Shown: piece after piece, positions 14,988-23,668 of the stretch
Layout: each line of letters starts with the position of its first letter
How positions within the stretch are numbered: the first letter of the stretch is position 1
From: Actinobacteria bacterium 13_1_40CM_66_12
Lineage (GTDB): Bacteria; Chloroflexota; Dormibacteria; Dormibacterales; Dormibacteraceae
Assembly: GCA_001917895.1 (NCBI GenBank)
Contig: MNEW01000026.1
Span: forward strand, 1-32,008
Direction of reading: 5' to 3'
Length of the DNA stretch: 32,008 nt
Position numbers and translations under genes: made by a program
Notes under the pieces: model-generated
Database searches by the model: none
The model's input: only the letters and a program-made list of their open reading frames with translations
Told to the model about the DNA's origin: nothing

Positions 14988-16834
14988 AGGGATTCTTTCA
15001 AGCGCTTGGCGAGGCGCTCCGGCACGCCCAGCGCAACGATGTCCTCGACGGCCGCTTCGCGGATCGCCTGCACCGAGCCGAAGTGTCGCAGGAGGGCTCG
15101 CTTGCGCGCGGGCCCGATGCCCTCGACTGAGTCCAGCGGCGAGGTCAACGCCTTGCGCGCGCGCACCTTGCGGTGGTGGGTGATGGCGAAGCGGTGCGCC
15201 TCATCGCGAATGCGCTGGACGAGGAACATTCCCGGCGAATTCCGTTCCTGGACGATCGGCTCCGATCGGCCCGGTGCGAATATCTCCTCGCGCTCTTTCG
15301 CAAGAGCGAACGTCGGAATGTCCGCATAACCCGCCGACTCGAGCACCTCGAGCGCTGCGCTGAGCTGGCCTTTGCCGCCGTCGATGAGGATCAGGTCGGG
15401 GCGGCTCGTGAACGACCGGTCGCCGACGACGTCCGCGTCCTCGCGCCGCTGCGCCGACTCGAGCCGCTCCAACCGCCGTCGCAGCACCTCCTGCAGCATC
15501 GCGAAGTCGTTTGGGCCGGGGACGAACTTGATCTTGAAATGGCGGTAGTGATCGTTTCTCGGCCGGCCGTCCTCGAACACGACCATCGCGCCGACCGCGG
15601 AGTCGCCCTGGATGTTGGAGATGTCGTAGCACTCAATGCGCTTCGGCGGACTCTCGAGGTCGAGCGCTTCGGCCAGAGCGGCGAGCATAGGCTCGGTACG
15701 GCTGCGGTCGTAATCGATCTGGATGCGCAGCTGCTCCAACTCTTGCGCGGCGGTCTCGGCGAGCTGGGTCACCAGCGCACGCTTGCGACCGCGCTGCGGC
15801 ACCTCGATCGTCACCGGGCCGCCTCGCTTCATCGTGAGCCAGCTCGTCAGCAGCTCTGGCTCCTCGACAGCGCCCGGCACGATGACCGTGCGGGGTACGT
15901 GCGTGGCGCTCTCGTAGTACTGGAGCAGGAAGCCTCGCAGGAGCTCCGGCTCGGTCGCGTCGCCGGCTCCCTCGAGCGCGTGGCCGTCATGGCCGACCAT
16001 CTTCCCTTGGCGGATGTAGGCGACCTCGACGAACACCTGATCCCCGGTGTGCGCGTAGGCAACGATGTCCTGGTCGTCGCGCCCCTGCACGACCACCTTC
16101 TGGCGATCGGCGATTCGCTCGATCGATTGCAGCTGGTCGCGGTAGCGAGCCGCATTTTCGAAGTCAAGCCTCCCCGAGGCGCCCTGCATGCGGTCCTTGA
16201 GCTCGTTCACCAGCACATCGGATCGCCCTTCCATGAACAGCGCCACCTCGTGGATCCGCGCCTTGTAGTCCTCCGCGCTGATGCGCCGCTCGCACGGTCC
16301 AGGGCAGCGCTTGATGTGGAAGTCGAGGCACACCTTGCCCTGCTTGAAGATCTCGTCGGAGCAGGTGCGGAAAGGAAGCAGCTGACGGATCGATTTCACC
16401 GTGCCGCGCAGTGACTGCGCCGACGTGTAGGGCCCGAAGTAAAGAGCGCCGTCCTTCAACACGCGCCTCGAGTAATGGACGCGGGGATATTCCTCGGTCA
16501 CCGGCAGCTTCAAATACAGGTAGTTCTTGTCGTCTTTCAAGCGGATGTTGAAGCGCGGCTTGTAGTTCTTGATCAGGTTGTTCTCGAGGACGAGAGCCTC
16601 GACCTCGTTCGCGGTTGTGACGAACTCGAAGTCGTGAATCTTTCGAACCAGCTCCGACACACGCGCCGTCTCGGCGTAGCCCGGTGTGAAGTACGAGCGC
16701 AGCCTGTCGCGGAGGCGCAGAGCCTTGCCGACGTAGATGACCTGCGTGCGGTGGTCCCGAAACAGGTACACGCCAGGTCCGTCCGGGACCGCGCGCAGCC
16801 TCCGCTTGATCGCGTCTTCTTGGGTGACGGCCAT
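14984..16834 (-). CDS. uvrC: Excinuclease ABC subunit C
   Basis: The nuclease subunit of nucleotide excision repair, which cuts both sides of a lesion after UvrB loads. The N-terminal GIY-YIG domain shows GVYLFRDHRTQVIYVGKA (residues 21-38). A cysteine cluster follows near GKVCLDFHIKRCPGPCERRI. The UvrB-interacting UVR segment is around RLDFENAARYRDQL. The RNase H-like 5'-nuclease core has IECYDISNIQG and LILIDGGKGQL, and the C-terminus ends with helix-hairpin-helix motifs (VEGIGPARKRALLRHFGSV). Length 616 is normal and nothing is missing. It is first in a run with the rapZ-like and epimerase genes and diverges from the small membrane protein gene at 16872, with 37 bases between. Confidence 0.97.
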   Translation of the reverse strand: MAVTQEDAIKRRLRAVPDGPGVYLFRDHRTQVIYVGKALRLRDRLRSYFTPGYAETARVSELVRKIHDFEFVTTANEVEALVLENNLIKNYKPRFNIRLKDDKNYLYLKLPVTEEYPRVHYSRRVLKDGALYFGPYTSAQSLRGTVKSIRQLLPFRTCSDEIFKQGKVCLDFHIKRCPGPCERRISAEDYKARIHEVALFMEGRSDVLVNELKDRMQGASGRLDFENAARYRDQLQSIERIADRQKVVVQGRDDQDIVAYAHTGDQVFVEVAYIRQGKMVGHDGHALEGAGDATEPELLRGFLLQYYESATHVPRTVIVPGAVEEPELLTSWLTMKRGGPVTIEVPQRGRKRALVTQLAETAAQELEQLRIQIDYDRSRTEPMLAALAEALDLESPPKRIECYDISNIQGDSAVGAMVVFEDGRPRNDHYRHFKIKFVPGPNDFAMLQEVLRRRLERLESAQRREDADVVGDRSFTSRPDLILIDGGKGQLSAALEVLESAGYADIPTFALAKEREEIFAPGRSEPIVQERNSPGMFLVQRIRDEAHRFAITHHRKVRARKALTSPLDSVEGIGPARKRALLRHFGSVQAIREAAVEDIVALGVPERLAKRLKESL

Positions 16835-16871
16835 TGAATCGATTCTAGGTAGGGCCCACTACACTGGGCGG

Positions 16872-17240
16872 GTGCAGACGCCCACGGCGCTGCCAGCCCA
16901 GCCGCCGCCACCGGCGCCCACCCAGGTATCGCGCCCTTACAACCCGTGGGCGATCGTCAGCGCGTCGTTCGCGGCCTCGACCATCCTGGGCACCTGGTGC
17001 CTCGGGGGAATCATCGCCGTGATCACCGGCCACGTTGCCCGGAGCCAAATCAAGCGAACGGGTGAAGCCGGCGAAGGCCTTGCGCTGGCCGGCCTGATCG
17101 CCGGTTACATCTCGATCGGGCTCTTTTTCCTGTTCGTGCTCGCCTACATCGCGTTCTTCGTCTTCATATTCGCCTTCGCAGCCACCCACCCCGGCGCCTC
17201 GCCGTCGCCATCGCCGATCCCAGTCCCGATCGGGCAATAG
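16872..17240 (+). CDS. Small proline-rich DUF4190-type membrane protein, copy 1
   Basis: A 122-residue protein with a proline-rich N-terminus (ALPAQPPPPAPTQV), a hydrophobic segment (about 27-54), the basic loop TGHVARSQIKRTGEAGEG, and a second long hydrophobic segment (about 73-108). It ends in another Pro/Ser tail. The loop followed by LALAGLIAGYI is the typical DUF4190 pattern. These are membrane proteins of unknown role, common in Gram-positive lineages. The GTG start at 16872 is chosen because earlier in-frame codons lie inside uvrC on the other strand. A close relative follows 12 bases downstream. A TACACT at 16859-16864 could be a -10 element, which would give a very short leader. Confidence 0.8.
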   Translation: MQTPTALPAQPPPPAPTQVSRPYNPWAIVSASFAASTILGTWCLGGIIAVITGHVARSQIKRTGEAGEGLALAGLIAGYISIGLFFLFVLAYIAFFVFIFAFAATHPGASPSPSPIPVPIGQ

Positions 17241-17252
17241 ACTGACGACGTC

Positions 17253-17675
17253 GTGGGCACACCATCCAGCGAGCTGCCACCGCCTCCCCCACCTCCAACT
17301 CCGGCGCCGTCGTCGACGCGCATCGTCGGCCAGGAGATAGCGCCGGCCACCGCTGTGCCGATCACTCCCGCGCCTCCCATTGCACCTGGTCAGACGAACA
17401 CGCTGGCAGTGGTGAGCCTCGTCTCCGCCATAGGGGCTCCTTTCGGGCATCTGATTGGAGTGGGCGGGATCACGATGATCATCGTCTCGATCGTCACCGG
17501 CCATATGGCCCGCTCCCAGATAAAGAGGACGGGCGAGAGAGGCGATGGTCTGGCGATTGCGGGGCTGATCATCTCCTACGTCCACCTGGCCCTGACTGTT
17601 CTCGTGGTCATCTTCTTCTTAGGCCTGATCCTCGCTTTCGTCGCTGGGATTTTCGGGGCCGCGTCAACTCGTTAA
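17253..17675 (+). CDS. Small proline-rich DUF4190-type membrane protein, copy 2
   Basis: A 140-residue paralogue of the preceding protein. It shares the order: proline-rich N-terminus (LPPPPPPPTPAP), first hydrophobic segment, nearly identical loop TGHMARSQIKRTGERGDG, then LAIAGLIISYVHLALTVLVV and a final hydrophobic stretch. Tandem duplication explains the pair. The GTG start at 17253 leaves a 12-base gap after copy 1, so they are likely cotranscribed. Its last 12 bases overlap the convergent hydrolase gene. Function is unknown; a membrane-anchored protein with a cytoplasmic proline-rich arm is what can be seen. Confidence 0.8.
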   Translation: MGTPSSELPPPPPPPTPAPSSTRIVGQEIAPATAVPITPAPPIAPGQTNTLAVVSLVSAIGAPFGHLIGVGGITMIIVSIVTGHMARSQIKRTGERGDGLAIAGLIISYVHLALTVLVVIFFLGLILAFVAGIFGAASTR

Positions 17676-18467
17676 GAAAGACGTAACGATCCGGGCGAAG
17701 GCCATCGGAGCCTCGAGGTGCGGACCATGCCCAGCTCCCTCGATCACCTCGAGGCGAGCTCCCGAGATGGAGGCCGATACCGTCCGAGCCCCCTCCACGC
17801 CGGTGAGCGCATCCTGGGAGCCGACGATCACGAGCGTCGAGGCGTCGACGTCGCGCATGACCGGGTTGAGGTCGAGCGCCCGGTTGCATTCGACGTAACG
17901 CCGGATTGTGGCGCGGGCCAGCGGGTGCCGGTCCATCTCGTCGACGATGGCTCGCACCGTACCGTTCTCGAACGCGCCGCGTCCAAACGAGTTGACCACG
18001 ATGCCCAGGTGCACGACGTGGTCGGGCAGCGCGGATTCAGATAGCCCAGCCCACAGGTCCAGCACGGCGCTGAGATACGCGTCGGGCGCCGCCGCCGGCG
18101 AGCACGCCACGAGGCGCCGCACCGTTTCGGGCCGGCGGGCGGCAAGGATCACGGCGACGGCCGCACCCAGCGAGTGCCCGACGAGGTGCGCCCTGTCGAA
18201 CTTCGCGGCATTCATTGCAGCGGCGACGTCATCGGCGAGGTCGTCGGCGGTGAAGGGCGTGCCGGGATCTGGCGTCTCGTTGGTGCCACGCGGGTCGAAC
18301 AACAGGCAGCGAAACCGAGCCGAGAGCCTGCCCACGACCCGCGACCAGGTCCGGCGATCGGCGAAGGTCCCCGGGATGAGGACGAGCTCCGGACCTTTGC
18401 CAATGACTTCATAAGAGGGGATCAAGTTGCGGACCTCCACCCTTACCATTCCGCCCATGGCAGACAT
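17664..18467 (-). CDS. Alpha/beta-fold hydrolase
   Basis: A 267-residue cytoplasmic hydrolase. The nucleophile elbow is VGHSLG with Ser99, the acid is probably Asp219 (IVGSQDALTGVEG), and the base His247 (GAGHGPHLEAP). The oxyanion region reads LVLIPGTFADRRTW, with PGT where HG is usual. RCLLFDPRGTNETPD matches the strand 4 region of the peroxidase/esterase-like group of this superfamily. Substrate is not predictable. Several starts are possible (ATG 18467, ATG 18449, GTG nearby), and the earliest overlaps the divergent small-protein gene that starts at 18457. The gene lies alone on the minus strand between plus-strand small membrane protein genes. Confidence 0.88.
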   Translation of the reverse strand: MSAMGGMVRVEVRNLIPSYEVIGKGPELVLIPGTFADRRTWSRVVGRLSARFRCLLFDPRGTNETPDPGTPFTADDLADDVAAAMNAAKFDRAHLVGHSLGAAVAVILAARRPETVRRLVACSPAAAPDAYLSAVLDLWAGLSESALPDHVVHLGIVVNSFGRGAFENGTVRAIVDEMDRHPLARATIRRYVECNRALDLNPVMRDVDASTLVIVGSQDALTGVEGARTVSASISGARLEVIEGAGHGPHLEAPMAFARIVTSFLTS

Positions 18468-18852
18468 ACCCCCACCGCCGCCTGGTACCCCAACACCAGG
18501 CCAGCCACCGGCTTCGCCGAGCTACTCGGATATCCCTTACGGGCCGGACCCGGGCACGCCCGGCTACGTGCCGCCCACTGGCTACTCACCCCTTCAGACC
18601 GGCGCGGGCGTCATGTCGCAGTTCACCGGCATGGCACTGTGGTCCGTCATCCTCGGCCTTCTTTCGGTCGGCGTCCCCATCCTGACCGGCCTCACGAGCA
18701 ACGGCCACATCGTCTACTTCTACGTGATTCCAATCTTCGGCTTCATACGTGGAATCCAGGCCGTCACACGCGGACAGGTGATCGGCGGCATCGTCGGCAT
18801 CGTGTTGAACGCCATCGGCGGCCTCATCAGCTTCACGCTTCTGATCCACTAG
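18457..18852 (+). CDS. Small proline-rich membrane protein, copy 3 (divergent DUF4190-like)
   Basis: A 131-residue protein from ATG 18457. The first 45 residues are rich in Pro, Gly and Tyr (DIPPPPPGTPTPGQPP, then DIPYGPDPGTPGYVPPTGYS). Two or three hydrophobic segments follow (LWSVILGLLSVGVPILTGL, IVYFYVIPIFGFIRGI, VIGGIVGIVLNAIGGLI). The general design matches copies 1 and 2, but the basic TGH-ARSQIKRTG loop is replaced by RGIQAVTRGQV, so the relationship is looser. An earlier in-frame ATG at 18427 is less likely because it would extend into the hydrolase gene. It converges on the broken MFS gene, whose end overlaps its last 20 bases. Function unknown. Confidence 0.7.
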   Translation: MADIPPPPPGTPTPGQPPASPSYSDIPYGPDPGTPGYVPPTGYSPLQTGAGVMSQFTGMALWSVILGLLSVGVPILTGLTSNGHIVYFYVIPIFGFIRGIQAVTRGQVIGGIVGIVLNAIGGLISFTLLIH

Positions 18853-19961
18853 CGCTGACGGCGACTCCACCGCCGCGGGGGATCGTCAGCAGCGGGAGTA
18901 GAGCGGCCGCGAAGCAGGCGGCCGCGGCTGTCCACAAGGCCGCATTCACAGACAGCGCGATCAGCGGGCCCGCCAGCGCCGAGCCGATCGGGTTGCCCAA
19001 CGAGTTGAGCGACATCGACACCGCGAACGCGCGTCCGAACCAGGCGGGGCGCCACGACGCCAAGGTTGTTGGCAAACGGCAGGATGGCCACGGCCAGAGC
19101 GCCGATGAGGATCGCAACGACGATCATCTGACGCTCGCGGCCTTCGCTCGGGAAGCGGCCGGCGATCAGCGCCGACACCAGCCCCGCGGCTCCCATGGCG
19201 CCCCATAGAAAACCCACGGTCGCCGGCCCCGAGTGCAGCCGCCCCAGGACGAGCACGGGCACCGCGATGACCAGGATTCCGTTGCCGATGTTGTAGGTGC
19301 TCAAGGTCAGCGCGAGGCCGCGCAGGGTTGGATTGCGCAACATGTAGCGGAGCCCGAGCCACGAGTTCCGCAGCACCGATCCGGTCTGGACCGCTTTGTT
19401 CGGCGGGTCGGACAGGCGGACCATGATGGCGGCCGCAACGACGTACACCAACCCGGTCGCGGCCAGCGCCCACTCCCCACCGACAAATGCCACCAGAGTC
19501 CCGGCCAGCGGCGACGCGATCAACGTGGCAATGACATGGCCGCTGCTGTCCAGCCCATTGGCGTGCTCCCACAGGTGCCGCGGAGCCAGGATTGGAAAGA
19601 GCGAGCGAGCACCTGCCCAGCTGAGGGGGTTGGTCAGCGAAGCGACCGCGACGATGGCGAGCAGGACCGGCGCGGGGAGCAAATGCAGCGCAGAAAGGCC
19701 CGCGATGGAGCCGAGCGCGACGGCGGCCAGAGCGTAGTCGAGGGTGACGAGCCGGGCGCGTCCATATCGATCGAGAAGCGCACCAGCGACCGGTGACACC
19801 ACGATTCCTGGGAGCGCGGCCATGAATGCGGTTGCCCCCGCAAGCTGGGGCGAGTGATACCGCTGGAGCACGAACAGCACGAGCGCCACGAACAACATCG
19901 AGCCGCCCATGCGGCCGAGCAGCAGGCCGGTGTACAGCCGGGCAAAGCCGGGCACGCGCAT
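18833..19961 (-). pseudogene. MFS transporter with internal deletion and frameshift
   Basis: A major facilitator superfamily permease of the MFS_3/enterobactin-exporter-like type. From ATG 19961 (RVPGFARLYTGLLLGRMGG) the frame runs through about eight hydrophobic segments, including the loop motif SPVAGALLDRYGRARLV, to AVAILPFANNLG near 19059. The rest, RPAWFGRAFAVSMSLNSLG, NPIGSALAGPLIALSV and a last helix, is in the +1 frame and ends at TGA 18835-18833. Relatives carry about 22-28 more residues at this point, including a helix and an LRQRRT-like loop before PAWFGRAF. So a deletion near 19050-19060 explains both the missing helix and the shift. Starts further upstream would overlap uvrA. Any product is unlikely to transport unless the deletion is an assembly error. 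Confidence 0.75.
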
Positions 19962-20010
19962 CAGGTCGCCGTAGCCGCCCGACCGTCTTTGTTGCAGCGG
20001 AGGTCCTGTT

Positions 20011-22836
20011 TTAGACCGCGACGCGACTGCGGGCTGAGGTCCTTGCGGGGCGCCGGGGCTTGACAGCCCCATTGAGGCGGCCCTTCTTCTCCAGGATCCG
20101 GCGGAGGTACTGGCCGGTCGCCGACTCCGGCTGCACCGCCAGGTCCTCTGGCGTGCCCTCGGCGATCACGAAGCCGCCTTTGTCACCGCCCTCCGGACCG
20201 AGGTCGATGATCCAGTCCGCGGTCTTGAGCACGTCGAGGTTGTGCTCGATGACGACCACCGTGTTGCCATGGTCGACCAGCCGGTGCAGGACCTGAAGCA
20301 GCCTCTCCACGTCTGCGTAATGCAGCCCGGTCGTCGGCTCGTCGAGCAAGTAAAGAGTCCGGCCGGTGTCACGACGCGACAGCTCGGCCGACAGCTTCAC
20401 CCGCTGCGCCTCACCGCCCGAGAGCTGCGTCGCCGGCTGTCCGAGCCGGATGTAGCCGAGGCCGACGTCGTGCAGGGTGCGGAGCTTCACCTTGATCCTG
20501 GGCACGTTCTCGAAGACCTCGAGCGCCTCGTCGACGGTGAGCTCGAGAACATCCGAGATCGAGTGACCGCGGAACTTCACCTCCTGCACCTCACGCGAGT
20601 AACGCGTCCCGTGACAGACCTCGCACGGAACGTAGACGTCGGGCAAGAAGTGCATCTCGATCTGGATGATCCCGTCGCCTTGGCACGCCTCGCATCGCCC
20701 GCCCTTGACGTTGAAGCTGAACCGCCCCGGCTTGTAGCCGCGCATCTTGGCTTCGGGCAAGCTCGCGAACAGCTCCCGCATGTAGGTGAACATCCCCGTG
20801 TACGTCGCCGGATTCGAACGCGGTGTGCGACCGATCGGCGACTGGTCGATGTCGATGGCTTTGTCGAGATACTGGAGACCCTCGACCTCCCGATGCGGTC
20901 CTGGTTTGTCCTTGGCCCTGTAGAAGTACTGCGCCACCTTCCGGCTCAAGATGTCCGTCACCAGCGACGACTTGCCGGATCCGCTCACGCCCGACACCGC
21001 TACAAACGTGCCGAGCGGTATCGCGACGTCGACGTCCTTCAGGTTGTTGGCGCGCGCCCCACGAACCACGAGCTTCTTGCCGTTTCCAGTGCGCCGTCGC
21101 GCAGGCATTGGGATCTCTTTATCGCCACGCAGGTACGCGGCCGTGAGCGAGTTCGGATCGTTGATCACCTGCTCGACCGGCCCCGCGGCGATGATCTCGC
21201 CACCATGCTCGCCGGCTGCCGGCCCGATGTCGACCATGTAGTCGGCCGATCGAATCGTCTCCTCGTCGTTGTCGCGCTGGTGGAGGCCGATCGATGGCTC
21301 GTCGAGGATGTACAGGACCCCCATCAGCTTGGAACCGATCTGAGTGGCGAGCCGGATCCGCTGCGACTCTCCGCCCGAGAGCGTGTTCGCGGCCCGCTCG
21401 ACGGTCAGGTACTCGAGCCCGACGTCGATCATGAACTGCAGCCGCTCTCGGATCTCTTTCATGATCCCGCGGGCGATCAGCTGCTCGCGATCGGTGAGTG
21501 GCAGGTTGTCGAAGAAGTCGATCGCTCCGCCGATCGAAAGCGCGCACACGTCCGCGATGTTGCGATCGGCGACCGTGACCGCGAGCGACTCCGGCTTCAA
21601 GCGGCGCCCCTTGCACGCCGGGCATGGCTTGTCCGACATGTAGCGCTCCAGCTCGGCCTTCAAGAAGTCCGACTGCGTCTCCTCGTAACGACGCTGCAGG
21701 TTCGCGACGACGCCCTCGAACGGAGCCTCGTACCACCGCTCGTGGCCGTACTGGTTCTTGTAACCGAACCGGATCTTCTTGTCGCCGGTGCCGTTGAGCA
21801 GCACGTTCTGGTGCTGCTTGCCGATCTTCGACCACGGCTTGTCCATGTCGATCCCGAAGTACTTGCTCACGGTCTCGAGCAGCTCGGGATAGAAGAACTG
21901 CGATTTGCTCCAGGCCGCGATCGCGCCCTCCCGTAACGACAGAGAAGGATCCGGAACGACCAGGTCACCATCGACGACAAGCTGCGAACCGATTCCCGTG
22001 CACACCGGACACGCCCCATGTGGGCTGTTGAATGAGAAGTTGCGTGGCTCGGGCTCGGGCACGTTCGTACCGTCGTACGGACACGCGTAGTCCTGCGACA
22101 TCTGGAGCTCATCACCTTCCGCGGGCACGATGATCACCGACCCCCCGCCCAGCCTCGCTGCCGTCTCGATCGAATCAACCAGTCGGGTCCGTTGATCCGG
22201 ACCGACCACGATGCGGTCGACGACCACCTGGATGTCGTGCTTCTTGTTCTTGTCGAGCGGGATCTGCTCGCCGAGCTCATACAGGCTGCCATCCACGCGG
22301 ACGCGAACGAAGCCCGACTTGCGCACGTCCTCGATCAGCGACTTGTACTCGCCTTTGCGGCCCTTGACCACCGGGCCCAGGACCATCACGCGCATGCCCT
22401 TCGGCAGCTTCTCGACGTGGTCAGCCATCTGCTCGACTGTCTGGCGCCGCACCTCGCGACCGCAAACCGGGCAGTGCGGGTGGCCGACCCGCGCATAGAG
22501 CAACCGGAGGTAGTCGTACACCTCAGTCACCGTACCCACGGTCGACCTCGGGTTTTTCGACGTCCCCTTCTGGTCGATCGAGATCGCCGGCGACAAGCCT
22601 TCGATGACGTCGACGTCCGGCTTCTCCATCTGACCGAGAAACTGCCGGGCGTACGCGGACAGCGACTCCACGTACCGCCGCTGGCCTTCGGCATAGATCG
22701 TGTCGAAGGCGAGCGACGACTTGCCCGACCCCGACAGGCCTGTGAAGACGACCAGCTTGTCGCGTGGGATCGACAGCGTGACGTTCTTGAGGTTGTGCTC
22801 GCGCGCCCCTCGAATCGTTATCTGGTCAATCGGCAT
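20011..22836 (-). CDS. uvrA: Excinuclease ABC subunit A with short internal deletion in NBD1
   Basis: The damage-recognising ATPase of nucleotide excision repair. The first Walker A is [10 protein letters not shown] (residues 32-41). Zinc-binding pairs include CPVCGRE and CPACKGRR, then CEACQGDG with CEVCHGTR. The first signature is [14 protein letters not shown], the second Walker [10 protein letters not shown], and the second signature [12 protein letters not shown] with LDEPTTGLH and [10 protein letters not shown]. In the first nucleotide domain [13 protein letters not shown] (to residue 523) is followed directly by [16 protein letters not shown]. Homologues have about 22 residues between, ending in VIVVEH, so the first H-loop histidine is missing. 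Frame is kept. Length 941 plus 22 would equal a typical UvrA. ATPase site 1 should be impaired if the sequence is right. It follows the thioesterase genes by 12 bases in the uvrB run. Confidence 0.95.
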   Translation of the reverse strand: MPIDQITIRGAREHNLKNVTLSIPRDKLVVFTGLSGSGKSSLAFDTIYAEGQRRYVESLSAYARQFLGQMEKPDVDVIEGLSPAISIDQKGTSKNPRSTVGTVTEVYDYLRLLYARVGHPHCPVCGREVRRQTVEQMADHVEKLPKGMRVMVLGPVVKGRKGEYKSLIEDVRKSGFVRVRVDGSLYELGEQIPLDKNKKHDIQVVVDRIVVGPDQRTRLVDSIETAARLGGGSVIIVPAEGDELQMSQDYACPYDGTNVPEPEPRNFSFNSPHGACPVCTGIGSQLVVDGDLVVPDPSLSLREGAIAAWSKSQFFYPELLETVSKYFGIDMDKPWSKIGKQHQNVLLNGTGDKKIRFGYKNQYGHERWYEAPFEGVVANLQRRYEETQSDFLKAELERYMSDKPCPACKGRRLKPESLAVTVADRNIADVCALSIGGAIDFFDNLPLTDREQLIARGIMKEIRERLQFMIDVGLEYLTVERAANTLSGGESQRIRLATQIGSKLMGVLYILDEPSIGLHQRDNDEETIRSADYMVDIGPAAGEHGGEIIAAGPVEQVINDPNSLTAAYLRGDKEIPMPARRRTGNGKKLVVRGARANNLKDVDVAIPLGTFVAVSGVSGSGKSSLVTDILSRKVAQYFYRAKDKPGPHREVEGLQYLDKAIDIDQSPIGRTPRSNPATYTGMFTYMRELFASLPEAKMRGYKPGRFSFNVKGGRCEACQGDGIIQIEMHFLPDVYVPCEVCHGTRYSREVQEVKFRGHSISDVLELTVDEALEVFENVPRIKVKLRTLHDVGLGYIRLGQPATQLSGGEAQRVKLSAELSRRDTGRTLYLLDEPTTGLHYADVERLLQVLHRLVDHGNTVVVIEHNLDVLKTADWIIDLGPEGGDKGGFVIAEGTPEDLAVQPESATGQYLRRILEKKGRLNGAVKPRRPARTSARSRVAV

Positions 22837-22848
22837 TCGAACCTTGCG

Positions 22849-23250
22849 TTATTCCTTTTCTCGCGTTACTGCAAACGTGGCGCTGCCTGTTGCCACCAGC
22901 CGGCCGTCCCCACCTTCCACCCGGCACTCGGCCACCACCGTCCGCCGTCCGGCGTGGATCACATGGCCGCTAGCGCGCAGGTCCTCGCCGACCTTGGCCG
23001 CGTTGATGAAGTTGAGCTTGAGGTCGAAGCTCATGGCGCGAACGACCCCAGGCTTCAGCGTACGCACCGAGCGCCCCATGGCGGAGTCCGCCAGCGTGCT
23101 GATCATCCCCCCGTGCACGAAACCGGAGTGGTTGGCCATGTCTTCCGTAGTGGTCATCTCCACCACGGCGGTCCCGTCGCCGGTCTCGACGAGCCGCATG
23201 CCTAGCCACGCCCAGGCACGGGATGGCGCGGCTTGCGTGATGTCACTCAC
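22849..23250 (-). CDS. PaaI-type hotdog thioesterase
   Basis: A 133-residue hotdog-fold protein of the PaaI/4HBT group, which hydrolyses acyl-CoA thioesters. The signature helix region reads [20 protein letters not shown], with the HGG and the acidic Asp of the active site. The following strand contains [18 protein letters not shown] and the end reads [11 protein letters not shown]. The start is GTG 23250 rather than the longer frame, because GGAGGG lies eight bases upstream and it overlaps the preceding thioesterase stop by eight bases. It lies between uvrB and uvrA. Substrate unknown; a link to DNA repair is positional only. Confidence 0.87.
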   Translation of the reverse strand: MSDITQAAPSRAWAWLGMRLVETGDGTAVVEMTTTEDMANHSGFVHGGMISTLADSAMGRSVRTLKPGVVRAMSFDLKLNFINAAKVGEDLRASGHVIHAGRRTVVAECRVEGGDGRLVATGSATFAVTREKE

Positions 23251-23668
23251 GGCCCTGGCCCTCCGGCACGGGCATGCAGGTGGAGGACGCGCGCGCGACG
23301 AGCCGGCCCTTGTCGTCGAGAACATCCGCCGCGCTGAACAGCAACGTCTGCTTCATCTCGACGACGCGACCCACGGCGCGAAGCCGTCCCTCGACTACGG
23401 GACGCAGGAAGTTGATCTTCAGCTCGATGGTCGTGTTCCACAGGCCATCTTCCTGGAGCGTGGCCAGCGACATCCCCATCGCCGCGTCAGCGATCTGCGT
23501 GATGACGCCGCCCTGCACGACCCCGCCGCCGTGCCGGTGCTGCGGCCCCGCCTCCAGCTCCAGCACCACGCGGCCGGGCTCGGCTTCGGTGATGCGCGCG
23601 CCCAACGTCTCCATCCATCCGGCGGGCTCGGCAGAAAGCAGCGCCTGCGCGCGGTGCACGTTCTTCAC
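23243..23668 (-). CDS. PaaI/YdiI-type hotdog thioesterase
   Basis: A 141-residue hotdog protein related to its downstream neighbour. Its core motif is [22 protein letters not shown], with glutamine where PaaI proteins have the histidine of HGG; a VQGG variant occurs in other hotdog thioesterases, so activity is plausible. The segment [18 protein letters not shown] is the strand that packs the hotdog helix. The GTG start overlaps the uvrB stop as GTGA, so translation is coupled. The two thioesterase genes probably arose by duplication. Substrate unknown. Confidence 0.87.
   Translation of the reverse strand: MKNVHRAQALLSAEPAGWMETLGARITEAEPGRVVLELEAGPQHRHGGGVVQGGVITQIADAAMGMSLATLQEDGLWNTTIELKINFLRPVVEGRLRAVGRVVEMKQTLLFSAADVLDDKGRLVARASSTCMPVPEGQGRE

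Noticed and set aside
20242..21936. Long plus-strand open frame of 564 codons opposite uvrA
   Set aside because: It lies wholly antisense to uvrA, which has clear family motifs throughout. Its translation has no recognisable domain and is rich in Arg, His and Val, as expected from the complement of a GC-rich gene.
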